From: JANOXC01 sp031418215
GTDB lineage: Bacteria > Bacteroidota > Bacteroidia > AKYH767-A > OLB10
Assembly: GCA_031418215.1 (NCBI GenBank)
Contig: JANOXC010000070.1
Coordinates: 1-64,000 of the forward strand
Direction: 5' to 3'
Length of the DNA stretch: 64,000 nt
Numbering within the stretch: the first letter of the stretch is position 1; the number at the start of each line of letters is the position of its first letter. A program made the position numbers and the translations under genes. The notes under the pieces were generated by a model. That model had not been told where the DNA came from. It saw only the letters and a program-made list of their open reading frames with translations, and searched no databases. Positions 1-7,882 of this stretch are shown here, in pieces.

Positions 1-71
1 AATGGGAAAAGGTTTGGGAAGAAGTAAAATATTGCAGTGATAAATGCAGAATGAATAAGCATAAAATATGA
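1..71 (+). CDS. DUF2256 zinc-ribbon protein, C-terminal end only
   Basis: Frame 3 is open from the left edge to a TGA at 69-71 and encodes the last 22 residues of a small protein, WEKVWEEVKYCSDKCRMNKH followed by KI. The tryptophan-rich stretch followed by a C-x3-C pair is the typical C-terminal half of DUF2256 proteins, which carry two CxxC-like pairs and probably bind zinc. The stop overlaps the next start as ATGA, so the two genes are translationally coupled. DUF2256 genes are commonly found beside cryptochrome/photolyase-related genes, as here. The first cysteine pair lies outside the window. Function is unknown. Confidence 0.75.
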   Translation, partial: WEKVWEEVKYCSDKCRMNKHKI

Positions 72-1561
72 GCATAGGAATTCTTTTTCCACATCAGTTA
101 TTTGAGCAAAATAATCTTATTGCAAAATGCGATACCATTTATCTGGTTGAAGAAATCTTATTTTTTAAGCAGTATAAGTTTCACAAACAGAAAATAGCTT
201 TTCACAGAACTAGCATGAAGTTTTATGAAAGCCATCTTCAATCTCAAAATATTAAAGTAATTTATGTTGATTCATTCAACGAATTAGCTGATGTAAGAAA
301 ACTAATTCCTTATTTTAAGTCAATTGGCATTACTGCCTTTGAATATATCGATACAACTGATTACTTGCTGGAACGTAGAATCGGCAGGCTTTGTAAGAGT
401 CAAAACATACAAGCAAATAAAAATTATTCCCAATTATTTATTAATTCAGCTGAAGAAATTGCAAATTATTTTTCCGATAAAAAACGCATGTTTCAAACTG
501 ATTTTTATAAACATCAGCGACAAAGCAGGAATATTTTGTTGGAAAAAAACCTAAAACCGATTGGCGGTAAATGGACTTATGACGATGAGAACCGTTTGAA
601 ATATCCAAAAGGTAAAACACCTCCCAAAGTTGCTGTTTTAAAAGCCAATAATTTTTATGTAGACGCGGAAATTTATACACAAAAGTATTTCCCGGAAAAT
701 TATGGAAAACTGAATGCTGACTTCATTTATCCAACAACATTTACCGAAAGTAAAAAATGGCTGCATAATTTTTTTAAAACACGATTTGCTGAATTTGGTG
801 CGTATGAAGATGCCATTGTTTCTAATGAAATCATTTTACATCACAGTGTTTTAACACCTATGCTAAATGTAGGCTTGTTAACGCCGCAATATATTATAGA
901 CGAAGCTTTAGAATACGCAAGCAATAATGAAATCCCAATAAATTCATTAGAAGGTTTCTTAAGGCAAATTATAGGTTGGAGAGAATTTATCCGCGCCGTT
1001 TATGAGTTAAAAGGCAATGAAGAAAGGACTAAAAATTACTGGGGTTTTAAACGAAAGATTCCTGCTTCATTTTGGAATGGAACTACAGGGATAATACCTC
1101 TAGATAGTACTATTAAAAAAGTTTTAGCAACAGGCTATTGCCATCACATTGAGCGCCTAATGGTTTTGGGAAACTTTATGCTGCTTTGCGAATTTGACCC
1201 TAATGAAGTTTATCGCTGGTTCATGGAGCTCTTCATAGATTCATACGATTGGGTGATGGTGCCTAATATTTATGGCATGAGCCAGTTTGCTGATGGAGGT
1301 TTGATGGCAACGAAACCATATATCAGTGGAAGTAATTATTTAATGAAGATGAGTGATTATAAAAAAGGAGAATGGCAAAATGTATGGGATGGGCTATTTT
1401 GGAGATTTATGCATATCCACAGGGATTTCTTTTTGCAAAATCCTCGATTGGGAATGTTGGTAAGGAGCTTTGATAAAATGACTGACATTAAGCAGAAGGC
1501 ACATTTAAACAATGCGGAAATATTTCTAAATTCACTTGAGGAAAATAAAAAACGGAAATGA
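68..1561 (+). CDS. Cryptochrome/photolyase-related protein (FeS-BCP/PhrB type) lacking the Fe-S cysteines
   Basis: 497 residues, the normal length for the bacterial (6-4) photolyase and CryB family (COG3046). Family landmarks are an N-terminal antenna-type Rossmann domain, the helix with QIIGWREFIR near residues 301-310, GYCHHIERLM at 356-365 and GMSQFADGG near 405-413. These are FAD-pocket and DNA-facing segments. In Agrobacterium PhrB a 4Fe-4S cluster is held by one Cys 14 residues before the motif equivalent to GYCHH and by three Cys after MSDY. Here those positions are Pro344, Lys432 and Glu435, and the loop holding the fourth is shortened, so no cluster can form in the usual way. It overlaps the DUF2256 gene upstream and the DUF2071 gene downstream by 4 bases. 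Likely role: light-driven repair of UV photoproducts or blue-light sensing. Confidence 0.88.
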   Translation: MSIGILFPHQLFEQNNLIAKCDTIYLVEEILFFKQYKFHKQKIAFHRTSMKFYESHLQSQNIKVIYVDSFNELADVRKLIPYFKSIGITAFEYIDTTDYLLERRIGRLCKSQNIQANKNYSQLFINSAEEIANYFSDKKRMFQTDFYKHQRQSRNILLEKNLKPIGGKWTYDDENRLKYPKGKTPPKVAVLKANNFYVDAEIYTQKYFPENYGKLNADFIYPTTFTESKKWLHNFFKTRFAEFGAYEDAIVSNEIILHHSVLTPMLNVGLLTPQYIIDEALEYASNNEIPINSLEGFLRQIIGWREFIRAVYELKGNEERTKNYWGFKRKIPASFWNGTTGIIPLDSTIKKVLATGYCHHIERLMVLGNFMLLCEFDPNEVYRWFMELFIDSYDWVMVPNIYGMSQFADGGLMATKPYISGSNYLMKMSDYKKGEWQNVWDGLFWRFMHIHRDFFLQNPRLGMLVRSFDKMTDIKQKAHLNNAEIFLNSLEENKKRK

Positions 1562-2271
1562 AATATTTTTTAAATGCCAGCTGGGAAAATTTGATAATGG
1601 CAAACTATATTGTTGACCCAAAAGTGCTTGTTCCCTACCTTCCTAATGGTGTTGAGTTAGATTTTTATAATGGCCAAACATATGTTAGTCTTGTTGGCTT
1701 TATGTTTAAAAACACAAGAATATTTCAGATTCCAATTCCCGGCCTTGGAACATTTGAAGAAATAAATTTGAGATTTTATGTAACAAGAAAGAAAGGCAAT
1801 GAATTAAAAAGAGGTGTTGTATTTATTAATGAAACTGTTCCTAATAAATTGGTAGCGTGGATTGCCAATCGATTATACAATGAGCATTACATTGCAGTTC
1901 CAACCAAACATGAGTGGAATGTTAATGCTGAAAATAAAACCATTGAATATAAATGGAAGATTGCTAAAAAATGGAATAGCCTTTCCGTAATTGCCGGACT
2001 TGAAAAAAAACTGATGGTTAAGGAAAGTTTTGAAGAATTTATTTTTGAGCATTATTACGGGTATTCCATGATTAATAAATCAATTTCCGAAGAATATCAA
2101 ATTGAGCATCCCCGTTGGAAAATAAACGATGTAATTCAGTACTCAATCAACTGTGATTTTGAGAAAATGTATGGAAAAGATTTTGATTTTTTGAATAGTA
2201 GTAATCCTAAAAGTGTTATTATTGCAGAAGGTTCTTCAGTGGCTGTTAATTGGAGAAGAACTCGTTTTTAG
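1558..2271 (+). CDS. DUF2071 family protein (YqjF-like)
   Basis: 237 residues. The opening ASWENLIMANYIVDPKVLVP, then LPNGVELDFYNGQTYVSLVG and FEEINLRFYV, matches the DUF2071/COG3361 family, predicted to adopt an acetoacetate-decarboxylase-like beta fold. The Arg-Phe-Tyr segment and the conserved Val-Phe-Ile-Asn strand are present, and no signal peptide or membrane segment is visible. The start overlaps the photolyase stop by 4 bases (ATGA), so it is co-translated with it. DUF2071 genes recur beside photolyase-like genes in this phylum. The biochemical activity is not established; a small-molecule enzyme is an inference from the fold only. Confidence 0.85.
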   Translation: MKYFLNASWENLIMANYIVDPKVLVPYLPNGVELDFYNGQTYVSLVGFMFKNTRIFQIPIPGLGTFEEINLRFYVTRKKGNELKRGVVFINETVPNKLVAWIANRLYNEHYIAVPTKHEWNVNAENKTIEYKWKIAKKWNSLSVIAGLEKKLMVKESFEEFIFEHYYGYSMINKSISEEYQIEHPRWKINDVIQYSINCDFEKMYGKDFDFLNSSNPKSVIIAEGSSVAVNWRRTRF

Positions 2272-2344
2272 TATAAATCGTAAAGACTAAAGCATTCAAC
2301 TAAAAGTCAATTGAAAAAATGTCATACGTAAACAAAATAAAATT

Positions 2345-2524
2345 ATGTTAAAAAACTTCAAAACATCGGAATTGATAATTTTAGTACTTTCAGTATTAAT
2401 AATATTTGTTTCTGAATATTACTACGTAGTATTAAAAGATCATGATCGCGCTATATTTATTGGCCTATGGCCTCCTACCATGCTTTTATTATTAATTTAT
2501 ATAAATTCTAAAAAGCAAAAGTAA
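2345..2524 (+). CDS. Small membrane protein, 59 residues
   Basis: An open frame from an ATG encodes a 59-residue protein with two hydrophobic segments: residues about 9-23 (ELIILVLSVLIIFV) and about 36-53 (RAIFIGLWPPTMLLLLIYI), separated by a short polar turn, ending in a Lys-rich tail. This is the pattern of a two-span small membrane protein. It lies 73 bases after the DUF2071 gene and one base before a second small reading frame on the same strand. I do not recognise a family. Position in the photolyase cluster suggests co-transcription. Confidence 0.5.
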   Translation: MLKNFKTSELIILVLSVLIIFVSEYYYVVLKDHDRAIFIGLWPPTMLLLLIYINSKKQK

Positions 2525-2525
2525 T

Positions 2526-2639
2526 ATGGAAAATTTAGATTTAATTATATATACAACTATAGTTGGAATTTCATTTATTGCTTTTGCGATAACTACTTTT
2601 AATGAATTTGCCAAGGCTGCCAAAAAGGACAATAGGTAA
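2526..2639 (+). CDS. Very small single-span membrane protein, 37 residues
   Basis: The frame starts at an ATG one base after the previous stop and encodes 37 residues: a short polar N-terminus, one hydrophobic segment at about residues 6-23 (LIIYTTIVGISFIAFAITT) and a charged tail ending KKDNR. The tight tandem arrangement with the 59-residue frame argues for a real two-gene unit rather than chance. No family is recognised, and chance cannot be excluded at this length. Confidence 0.4.
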   Translation: MENLDLIIYTTIVGISFIAFAITTFNEFAKAAKKDNR

Positions 2640-2892
2640 TTCATAAAAATTCGTCATTTCTTTTTGATAAGGAGGTGGCAGTAAAAAGTGTAGGATATTT
2701 CCCAAACGGATAATACCTCGCTTGAACAGCTAAAAGTCAAGCTGTGTGGGTGTTGCGAACAGGTCTGATTTAAATAAATAACGGATAGCGTACAGCAGTA
2801 TTAAGCCAGATTGATAGTGCCTTACTTTGCCAAAGAACGGTACTTGATCCGCTCGATTCATAAGTCCATTTCGGGTTGAAGATTTTGTTTTT

Positions 2893-2926
2893 AAATGAAA
2901 CTCCCCGCCGCAAGCAGCGGGATATC
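2893..2926. repeat. Dispersed GC-rich palindromic repeat, copy 1
   Basis: The segment reads AAATGAAACTCCCCGCCGCA, then AGCAGCGGGATATC. It nearly matches 14153-14185, where AGCAACGGGGTATC follows the same opening. The CCCGC...GCGGG arms can fold into a short hairpin. A related half with CAAGCTAAGGGGAATT follows near 2989-3005, as in copy 2. It looks like an intergenic repeat family of the REP type. Confidence 0.65.
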
Positions 2927-3020
2927 TTGAATGATTGCAATTTATATTATCGCAGCGCTCCGACGCCAAAGCTATAGAGCATCGGTGACAAGCTAAGGGG
3001 AATTAAACTGAGCCTACGCG

Positions 3021-3047
3021 TCCGCCGTAGCTTTACGCGAAGGCGGA
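3021..3047. repeat. Short hairpin element
   Basis: TCCGCC at 3021-3026 and GGCGGA at 3042-3047 form a perfect 6-base stem around a 15-base loop (GTAGCTTTACGCGAA). No T-tract follows, so it is not an obvious terminator. It belongs to the same GC-rich patch as the repeat at 2893. Confidence 0.5.
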
Positions 3048-3333
3048 TTAAATTGTTTAGCCGTATAACTATTGCATAAAAAGGTTCGGATAATTTTCGA
3101 AAGTCTCCTTTAAGTGGTTATTTACCTCTTAACCTTCTAAACAGTGTTTATTACTTGGTCTACAATCAGACCAAATGATATTTCAATACCTAAAATAATT
3201 CTTCTATATTGACAGGGCAAATGCGCTAAAGCAATGCTTCCAACCAGCAAAGATGCGGAGCTAGCCGTTAGGTTATGCATGCTCCGGCAAATTTAAAACA
3301 GTAAATACATTAAAACAGCAGACTATTTGTTGC

Positions 3334-3341
3334 TAATTTTG
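3334..3341 (+). promoter_or_regulatory. Probable -7 box for the SDR-SRPBCC-DUF2867-TspO operon
   Basis: TAATTTTG matches the Bacteroidota -7 consensus TAnnTTTG exactly and lies 22 bases before the start codon at 3364. No good TTG is seen at the expected -33 spacing, so the assignment rests on the -7 box and position. Confidence 0.45.
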
Positions 3342-3363
3342 AACAAAATAGAATATAATATAA

Positions 3364-4062
3364 ATGGCAAACTATTTAATCATTGGAGCTTCTTCAGGGA
3401 TAGGTAAAGCACTTGCTTTGCAATTAGCTGATTCTTGTCACCAGGTATTTGGAACTTTTAATAAGAATGAAATGCATGCTGATCATCCGCTTATTAAGTA
3501 CAATCAATTAAATGTTTTAGATGAAAACATTTTACTTGACTTTTTACCTGAATCATTAACTGGAGTTATTTACTGTCCGGGCAGTATCAACCTTCGTCCT
3601 TTTGAAAGAATTAAACCGATTGATTTTACAAATGATTATAACTTGCAGGTTGTGGGTGCAGTAAAAATAATACAAGCCGTTGCACCAAAATTAAAAAACA
3701 ACGAAAATGCCGCTATTATTCTATTTTCTACTGTTGCAGTTCAAACCGGGTTGCCATTTCATTCGCAGGTATCTTCATCTAAAGGAGCCATTGAAGGATT
3801 AACTAAAGCGTTGGCTGCAGAGTATGCGCCAAAAATAAGAGTGAATTGTATAGCGCCCTCGCTAACGGATACTCCTTTAGCAGCTTCTTTATTAAATAGC
3901 GAGCAGAAAAGGCAAGCAAATGCACAACGACATCCTCTTAAGAGAATTGGAACAACTGATGATATTGTTAACATGGTTGAATTTTTACTTTCTACTAAAG
4001 CAAGCTGGATAACAGGGCAGATTATGCATGTAGATGGTGGCATTTCTACAATAAAAATATAA
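3364..4062 (+). CDS. SDR-family oxidoreductase-like protein lacking the catalytic tyrosine
   Basis: 232 residues with a short-chain dehydrogenase/reductase fold. The nucleotide-binding motif GASSGIGK is at residues 8-15, the structural IRVNCIAPS motif follows the active site, and the C-terminal ITGQIMHVDGG is typical. Ser122 (FSTVA) and Lys140 (SSSK) of the catalytic set are present, but the tyrosine four residues before Lys140 is Val136. The protein therefore probably binds NAD(P) but cannot do normal SDR acid-base catalysis. It heads a run of four plus-strand genes after its own -7 box. I recall the same substitution in homologues from this genomic context, which would make it a family trait and not decay. 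Confidence 0.85.
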   Translation: MANYLIIGASSGIGKALALQLADSCHQVFGTFNKNEMHADHPLIKYNQLNVLDENILLDFLPESLTGVIYCPGSINLRPFERIKPIDFTNDYNLQVVGAVKIIQAVAPKLKNNENAAIILFSTVAVQTGLPFHSQVSSSKGAIEGLTKALAAEYAPKIRVNCIAPSLTDTPLAASLLNSEQKRQANAQRHPLKRIGTTDDIVNMVEFLLSTKASWITGQIMHVDGGISTIKI

Positions 4063-4071
4063 AAAATAATT

Positions 4072-4539
4072 ATGGCTTTTTATCAATTAACTAAAACACA
4101 AAAATTACCTGCATCTATCATCGAAATATGGGACTTTATTTCAGCAACAATTAATTTAAAAGAAATAACGCCCGAGCATATGGGCTTTTTGGTAACTAGC
4201 AATACCAGTAGTGAAAAAATGTATCCGGGCATGATTATTACATACAAGGTTAGTCCCTTACTTGGAATAAAACTAAATTGGATGACAGAAATTACACATG
4301 TTAAAGATTTCGAATATTTTGTTGATGAGCAAAGGATAGGCCCATACACAATGTGGCATTATCAGCATAAAATTGTAGCCATTGAGGGTGGTGTATTAAT
4401 GACCGATATTGTTACTTATCAACCACCAATGGGAATATTAGGCGCACTTGCTAATTCACTATTAATAAAAAATCAACTTGAAAAGATATTTTATTTCAGA
4501 ACAGTTGCTTTAGAAAAAAGGTTTGGGAAATATATTTAA
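4072..4539 (+). CDS. SRPBCC (START-like) ligand-binding protein
   Basis: 155 residues. The opening FYQLTKTQKLPASIIEIWDF, followed by TPEHMGF, ITYKVSPLLGIKLNWMTEIT and a C-terminal amphipathic helix, matches the SRPBCC superfamily, helix-grip proteins that bind hydrophobic ligands in a deep cavity. No signal peptide is present, so it is cytoplasmic. It lies 9 bases after the SDR gene, and its stop shares a base with the next start (TAATG), so all three genes should be one operon. The ligand is unknown; the neighbouring TspO and photolyase-type genes suggest a porphyrin, carotenoid or flavin-related compound, but that is inference. Confidence 0.82.
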   Translation: MAFYQLTKTQKLPASIIEIWDFISATINLKEITPEHMGFLVTSNTSSEKMYPGMIITYKVSPLLGIKLNWMTEITHVKDFEYFVDEQRIGPYTMWHYQHKIVAIEGGVLMTDIVTYQPPMGILGALANSLLIKNQLEKIFYFRTVALEKRFGKYI

Positions 4540-5969
4540 TGAAAATATTACTCACCGGAGTAACCGGATATATTGCACAACGATTATTGCCCGTTTTATT
4601 AGAAAGCAGGCATGAGGTTATCTGTTGTGTAAGAGATAAAAACAGATTTAATAAGAAGAATTATTTAACTTCAAACCTCTCGGTAATAGAGGCAGATTTT
4701 TTAGATAAGGATAGCCTAAAGCATATTCCTGATGATATTGATGTAGCCTACTATCTCATACATTCCATGTCAACACGAACCGGGGACTTTGAAAATATGG
4801 AAGAGCTTTGCGCCACTAACTTCAAAAATCGCATAGAAAAAACCAATGCTAAACAAGTTATTTACCTTAGCGGAATAAGTAACGCTGAAGAGTTATCGAA
4901 ACATTTATCCTCGCGAAATAATGTGGAAACTGTTTTATCAGATTCAAATTTTGCACTCACCACATTAAAGGCCGGTATCATAGTAGGGTCAGGCAGCGCT
5001 TCCTTTGAAATCATACGCGATTTGGTGGAGAAATTACCTATTATGATTACTCCCCGTTGGCTAAAAACAAAATGTCAGCCAATAGCTATTCGTAACGTTA
5101 TTGAATTTTTAATTGGTGTAATTGGCAAAACCGAAACATATAATAAGAGTTACGATATTGGCGGCCCCGATGTGTTAAGTTATAAAGAAATGCTTTTGCG
5201 TTTTGCTAAAAAACGCGGCTTAAAGAGACGTATAATTATTGTACCTGTAATGACGCCAAAAATTTCCTCCTATTGGTTATATTTTGTTACCGCTACGTCA
5301 TACGCACTTGCCAAGAATTTAGTAAACAGTATGAAAATTGATGTGATTTGTAAACCCAATAATTTGGCAATGCTACTTGGTATAAAACTGATTGGTTATG
5401 ACACAGCCATAAAACTTGCCTTTGATAAAATAGAACAAAACCAAGTGCTTTCAAGTTGGAAAGATGCACAAACAAGTGAGCTATTTAGCAAAGGGCTTTC
5501 TAAATTTATTGAAGTGCCGGTTAATGGATGCTTTAAAGATGTTCGTACAATTAACGTTCAAAACGATAAAGTTGCACTTGATAAGATTTGGGCAATTGGT
5601 GGTAAAACAGGTTGGTATTACGGAAACTGGCTTTGGGAAATAAGGGGTTTACTAGATCAGCTGGCCGGCGGTGTTGGTATGCGAAGAGGGCGAAAAAGTG
5701 AAACTGAAATAGCGCCCGGTGATACTCTTGATTTTTGGCGCGTTTTGCTTGCAGATAAGACAGAGAAAAGATTGCTCTTGTTTGCTGAAATGAAATTGCC
5801 CGGAGAGGCATGGCTGGAATTTAAAATTGACGAGCATCAAACACTTACTCAAACAGCCACTTTCAGGCCGCTTGGTTTGTTAGGTAGACTTTATTGGTAC
5901 GCCGTATTTCCTTTTCATGGATTAATATTTAAAGGAATGCTCAATAAAATTGCAGCAGTCAGCAAATAA
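4539..5969 (+). CDS. NAD(P)-binding protein fused to a DUF2867 domain
   Basis: 476 residues in two parts. Residues 1 to about 310 form an atypical SDR/NmrA-like Rossmann domain with the nucleotide motif GVTGYIA at 7-13 and later YDIGGPDVLSYKEMLLRFA, as in complex I NDUFA9-like relatives. Residues about 330-476 are a DUF2867 domain with WYYGNWLWEIRGLLDQL, GVGMRRGR and LDFWRVL. DUF2867 is distantly related to SRPBCC proteins, so this operon encodes a free SRPBCC protein and a Rossmann-SRPBCC-like fusion side by side. Start chosen from the TAATG overlap with the preceding stop. The substrate is unknown. Confidence 0.85.
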   Translation: MKILLTGVTGYIAQRLLPVLLESRHEVICCVRDKNRFNKKNYLTSNLSVIEADFLDKDSLKHIPDDIDVAYYLIHSMSTRTGDFENMEELCATNFKNRIEKTNAKQVIYLSGISNAEELSKHLSSRNNVETVLSDSNFALTTLKAGIIVGSGSASFEIIRDLVEKLPIMITPRWLKTKCQPIAIRNVIEFLIGVIGKTETYNKSYDIGGPDVLSYKEMLLRFAKKRGLKRRIIIVPVMTPKISSYWLYFVTATSYALAKNLVNSMKIDVICKPNNLAMLLGIKLIGYDTAIKLAFDKIEQNQVLSSWKDAQTSELFSKGLSKFIEVPVNGCFKDVRTINVQNDKVALDKIWAIGGKTGWYYGNWLWEIRGLLDQLAGGVGMRRGRKSETEIAPGDTLDFWRVLLADKTEKRLLLFAEMKLPGEAWLEFKIDEHQTLTQTATFRPLGLLGRLYWYAVFPFHGLIFKGMLNKIAAVSK

Positions 5970-5992
5970 AAAAAGTAACTACAAGCCCAACT

Positions 5993-6460
5993 ATGAATAA
6001 ATATGTAAAACTTTCCGGCTGCATGCTGTTAACATTGTCAGTCGGCGCTATTTCAGGGATCGCTACTTCATCAGGTATCAATGAATGGTTTACCGCACTG
6101 AACAAACCTTCTTTTAATCCCCCAAATTATTTATTTGGTCCTGTGTGGACAGTGCTTTACTTGCTCATGGGAATTTCTTTATTTCTAATATTACAATCCC
6201 CGAAAAATGAATTAAAAAACAAAGCTATTGCCACCTTCACCATTCAACTTTCTTTAAATTTTTTGTGGAGTTTTCTCTTTTTTAAATTTCAACTTCTCGG
6301 AATAGCATTTTTTGAAATAATACTGATTTGGATTAGCATTCTCGTTATGATTTTTGTTTTTAATAAAATCAATAAGACAGCTGCACGCCTGCAAATTCCT
6401 TATCTATTGTGGGTAAGTTTTGCGAGTATTTTAAACGGTGCTATTTGGTGGCTTAATTAA
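5993..6460 (+). CDS. tspO: TspO/MBR family tryptophan-rich sensory protein
   Basis: 155 residues with five predicted transmembrane helices. The conserved WFTALNKPSFNPPNYLFGPV segment, followed by WTVLYLLMGISL, is the hallmark of the TspO/peripheral benzodiazepine receptor family, which binds or degrades protoporphyrin IX and responds to light and oxygen. The later NFLWSFLFF segment is also typical. It follows the DUF2867 fusion by 23 bases. Its presence is the strongest hint that the cluster deals with photoreactive tetrapyrroles as well as UV damage. A weak AT-rich inverted repeat (TTAAGA/TCTTAA) follows the stop. Confidence 0.92.
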   Translation: MNKYVKLSGCMLLTLSVGAISGIATSSGINEWFTALNKPSFNPPNYLFGPVWTVLYLLMGISLFLILQSPKNELKNKAIATFTIQLSLNFLWSFLFFKFQLLGIAFFEIILIWISILVMIFVFNKINKTAARLQIPYLLWVSFASILNGAIWWLN

Positions 6461-6597
6461 ATAAATACAACAATTATTAAGATAAATAACTTCTTAACTT
6501 TCGGCTCTTGGAATCTGGATATGGTAAAATATTCCGTTGCAATATAGGCTTTGCATCATACTGATTAAACAAAAGAAACCAATTAATAAATATATTC

Positions 6598-6605
6598 TAT
6601 TTTTG
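6598..6605 (+). promoter_or_regulatory. Possible -7 box for the DUF3179 gene
   Basis: TATTTTTG fits TAnnTTTG and lies 47 bases before the ATG at 6653. No TTG is found at -33 spacing, so this is a weak call. Confidence 0.3.
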
Positions 6606-6652
6606 CTTGTACTAAGGCTTAGATATCTTGTCTTTTACTTACACAAAATTTA

Positions 6653-7810
6653 ATGAAAAAATTATTTTACCTCAGTATTGCCGGCATCCTATTATTTGAG
6701 TTAATGAACATTTATTTTATAATGCCGATGCCGGGAAGTCAGCGGATGGAAAGCATTGACATCGCTTATTTTTTACATGTTTACCGTTGGGTTTTTAGAG
6801 CAATTTTCATTATTGTTATAATTGCCGGAAGTATTAAGCTTTTTCAGAACAAAAAAAAATGGGCTCCCATATTTGTACTCCTTTTTACCTTCCTTGTTTT
6901 TTACCTGATCAATTTTAAGATGTCGGCTGATAAAATGTTTTTACAACCAGAAAATATCATATTGAAATCACAAGCTGAAAATAAAGTGCCCGGCAGCAGA
7001 TTGGTAATTGGGGTAGAAAATAATGGAGAAGCAAAAGCTTATCCGATTGAATTTTTAGCATACCATCACCAGGTTCAAGACAATGTTGGCAATAAACAGT
7101 TAATAGTTACCTATTGCAGCGTTTGTCGCACAGGGCGTGTTTATGAGCCTCTGGTAGATGGTCATTATGAAAATTTTAGATTGGTTGGCATGGATCACTT
7201 CAATGCCATGTTTGAAGATGCATCCACAGGGAGCTGGTGGCGACAATCGACTGGTGAGTGCATCACCGGATCGTTGAAAGGAAAACTCTTGCCTGAGGTC
7301 CCATCAAAACAAATGACGGTTGACATGTGGTTCAACTTATATCCACAAGGAAAAGTAATGCAGCCAGATGAATCATTCCTCGCCACTTATGATTCAACGG
7401 TTAGATTTGAACAAGGAAAAAGCAAAGGAGATCTTACCCGTACTGACACGTTATCCTGGAAAGAAAAGTCTTGGGTAATTGGGATTGTTTCCGGTAATGC
7501 ATGCAAGGCATACGATTGGAATGAACTGAAAAACAAAAAAATTATCAACGATACAATAGGTTTAACATCCATTTTATTAGCAATTTCAGCTGACGGAAAA
7601 AGTTTTGTAGCCTTTGAAAGGCCTGCTAATAAAATATTTCACATTAATCATGATACACTTTTTTCAGATGATGCTGCTTTTAATTTTTCAGGGCAAGATT
7701 TAAAAACACCTTCAAACAAACTTAATTCCATTAATGCATATCAGGAGTTTTGGCATAGCTGGGCTACTTTTCACCCTACTACACAACAGTATCTGAACAA
7801 GAAAAATTAA
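6653..7810 (+). CDS. DUF3179 domain membrane protein
   Basis: 385 residues. Three hydrophobic segments at about 4-22, 40-58 and 70-88 anchor the protein, and the rest should be periplasmic. The soluble part starts with VPGSRLVIGVENNGEAKAYP and contains TYCSVCRTG with Cys155 and Cys158, then GMDHFNAMFEDASTGSWWRQ. This is the DUF3179 pattern, in which a CxxC-like pair is followed by a WWRQ-type motif. DUF3179 function is unknown; the cysteine pair could be redox-active or bind metal. Convergent with the FG-GAP protein gene on the other strand; only 72 bases separate them. Confidence 0.88.
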   Translation: MKKLFYLSIAGILLFELMNIYFIMPMPGSQRMESIDIAYFLHVYRWVFRAIFIIVIIAGSIKLFQNKKKWAPIFVLLFTFLVFYLINFKMSADKMFLQPENIILKSQAENKVPGSRLVIGVENNGEAKAYPIEFLAYHHQVQDNVGNKQLIVTYCSVCRTGRVYEPLVDGHYENFRLVGMDHFNAMFEDASTGSWWRQSTGECITGSLKGKLLPEVPSKQMTVDMWFNLYPQGKVMQPDESFLATYDSTVRFEQGKSKGDLTRTDTLSWKEKSWVIGIVSGNACKAYDWNELKNKKIINDTIGLTSILLAISADGKSFVAFERPANKIFHINHDTLFSDDAAFNFSGQDLKTPSNKLNSINAYQEFWHSWATFHPTTQQYLNKKN

Positions 7811-7882
7811 TTAATAAATTTATTGCTAAGGAAGATTTACCTGCTATTTTAAATAGAACAAACCGTCTCTTAAATTAGTTTC

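Larger units (their letters stand above)
2640..3363. other. Gene-free region with repeat elements between two parts of the light cluster
   Basis: No convincing gene is seen in these 724 bases. The middle holds a GC-rich repeat (2893-2926) also present at 14153, followed by a hairpin (3021-3047). The composition is visibly more GC-rich than the flanking AT-rich DNA. The right end carries the promoter of the SDR operon. A 79-codon minus-strand frame at 2730-2969 runs through the repeat and looks like a by-product of it. Confidence 0.6.

Noticed and set aside
2730..2969. 79-codon minus-strand frame
   Set aside because: It runs through the GC-rich dispersed repeat, has no domain or signal and looks like a by-product of the repeat sequence.
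3236..3290. Possible attC-like site (CCAAC ... CCGTTAGGT)
   Set aside because: The arms are too close together (about 22 bases between AAC and GTT), the left core lacks the purine, and no integrase or cassette array is present.
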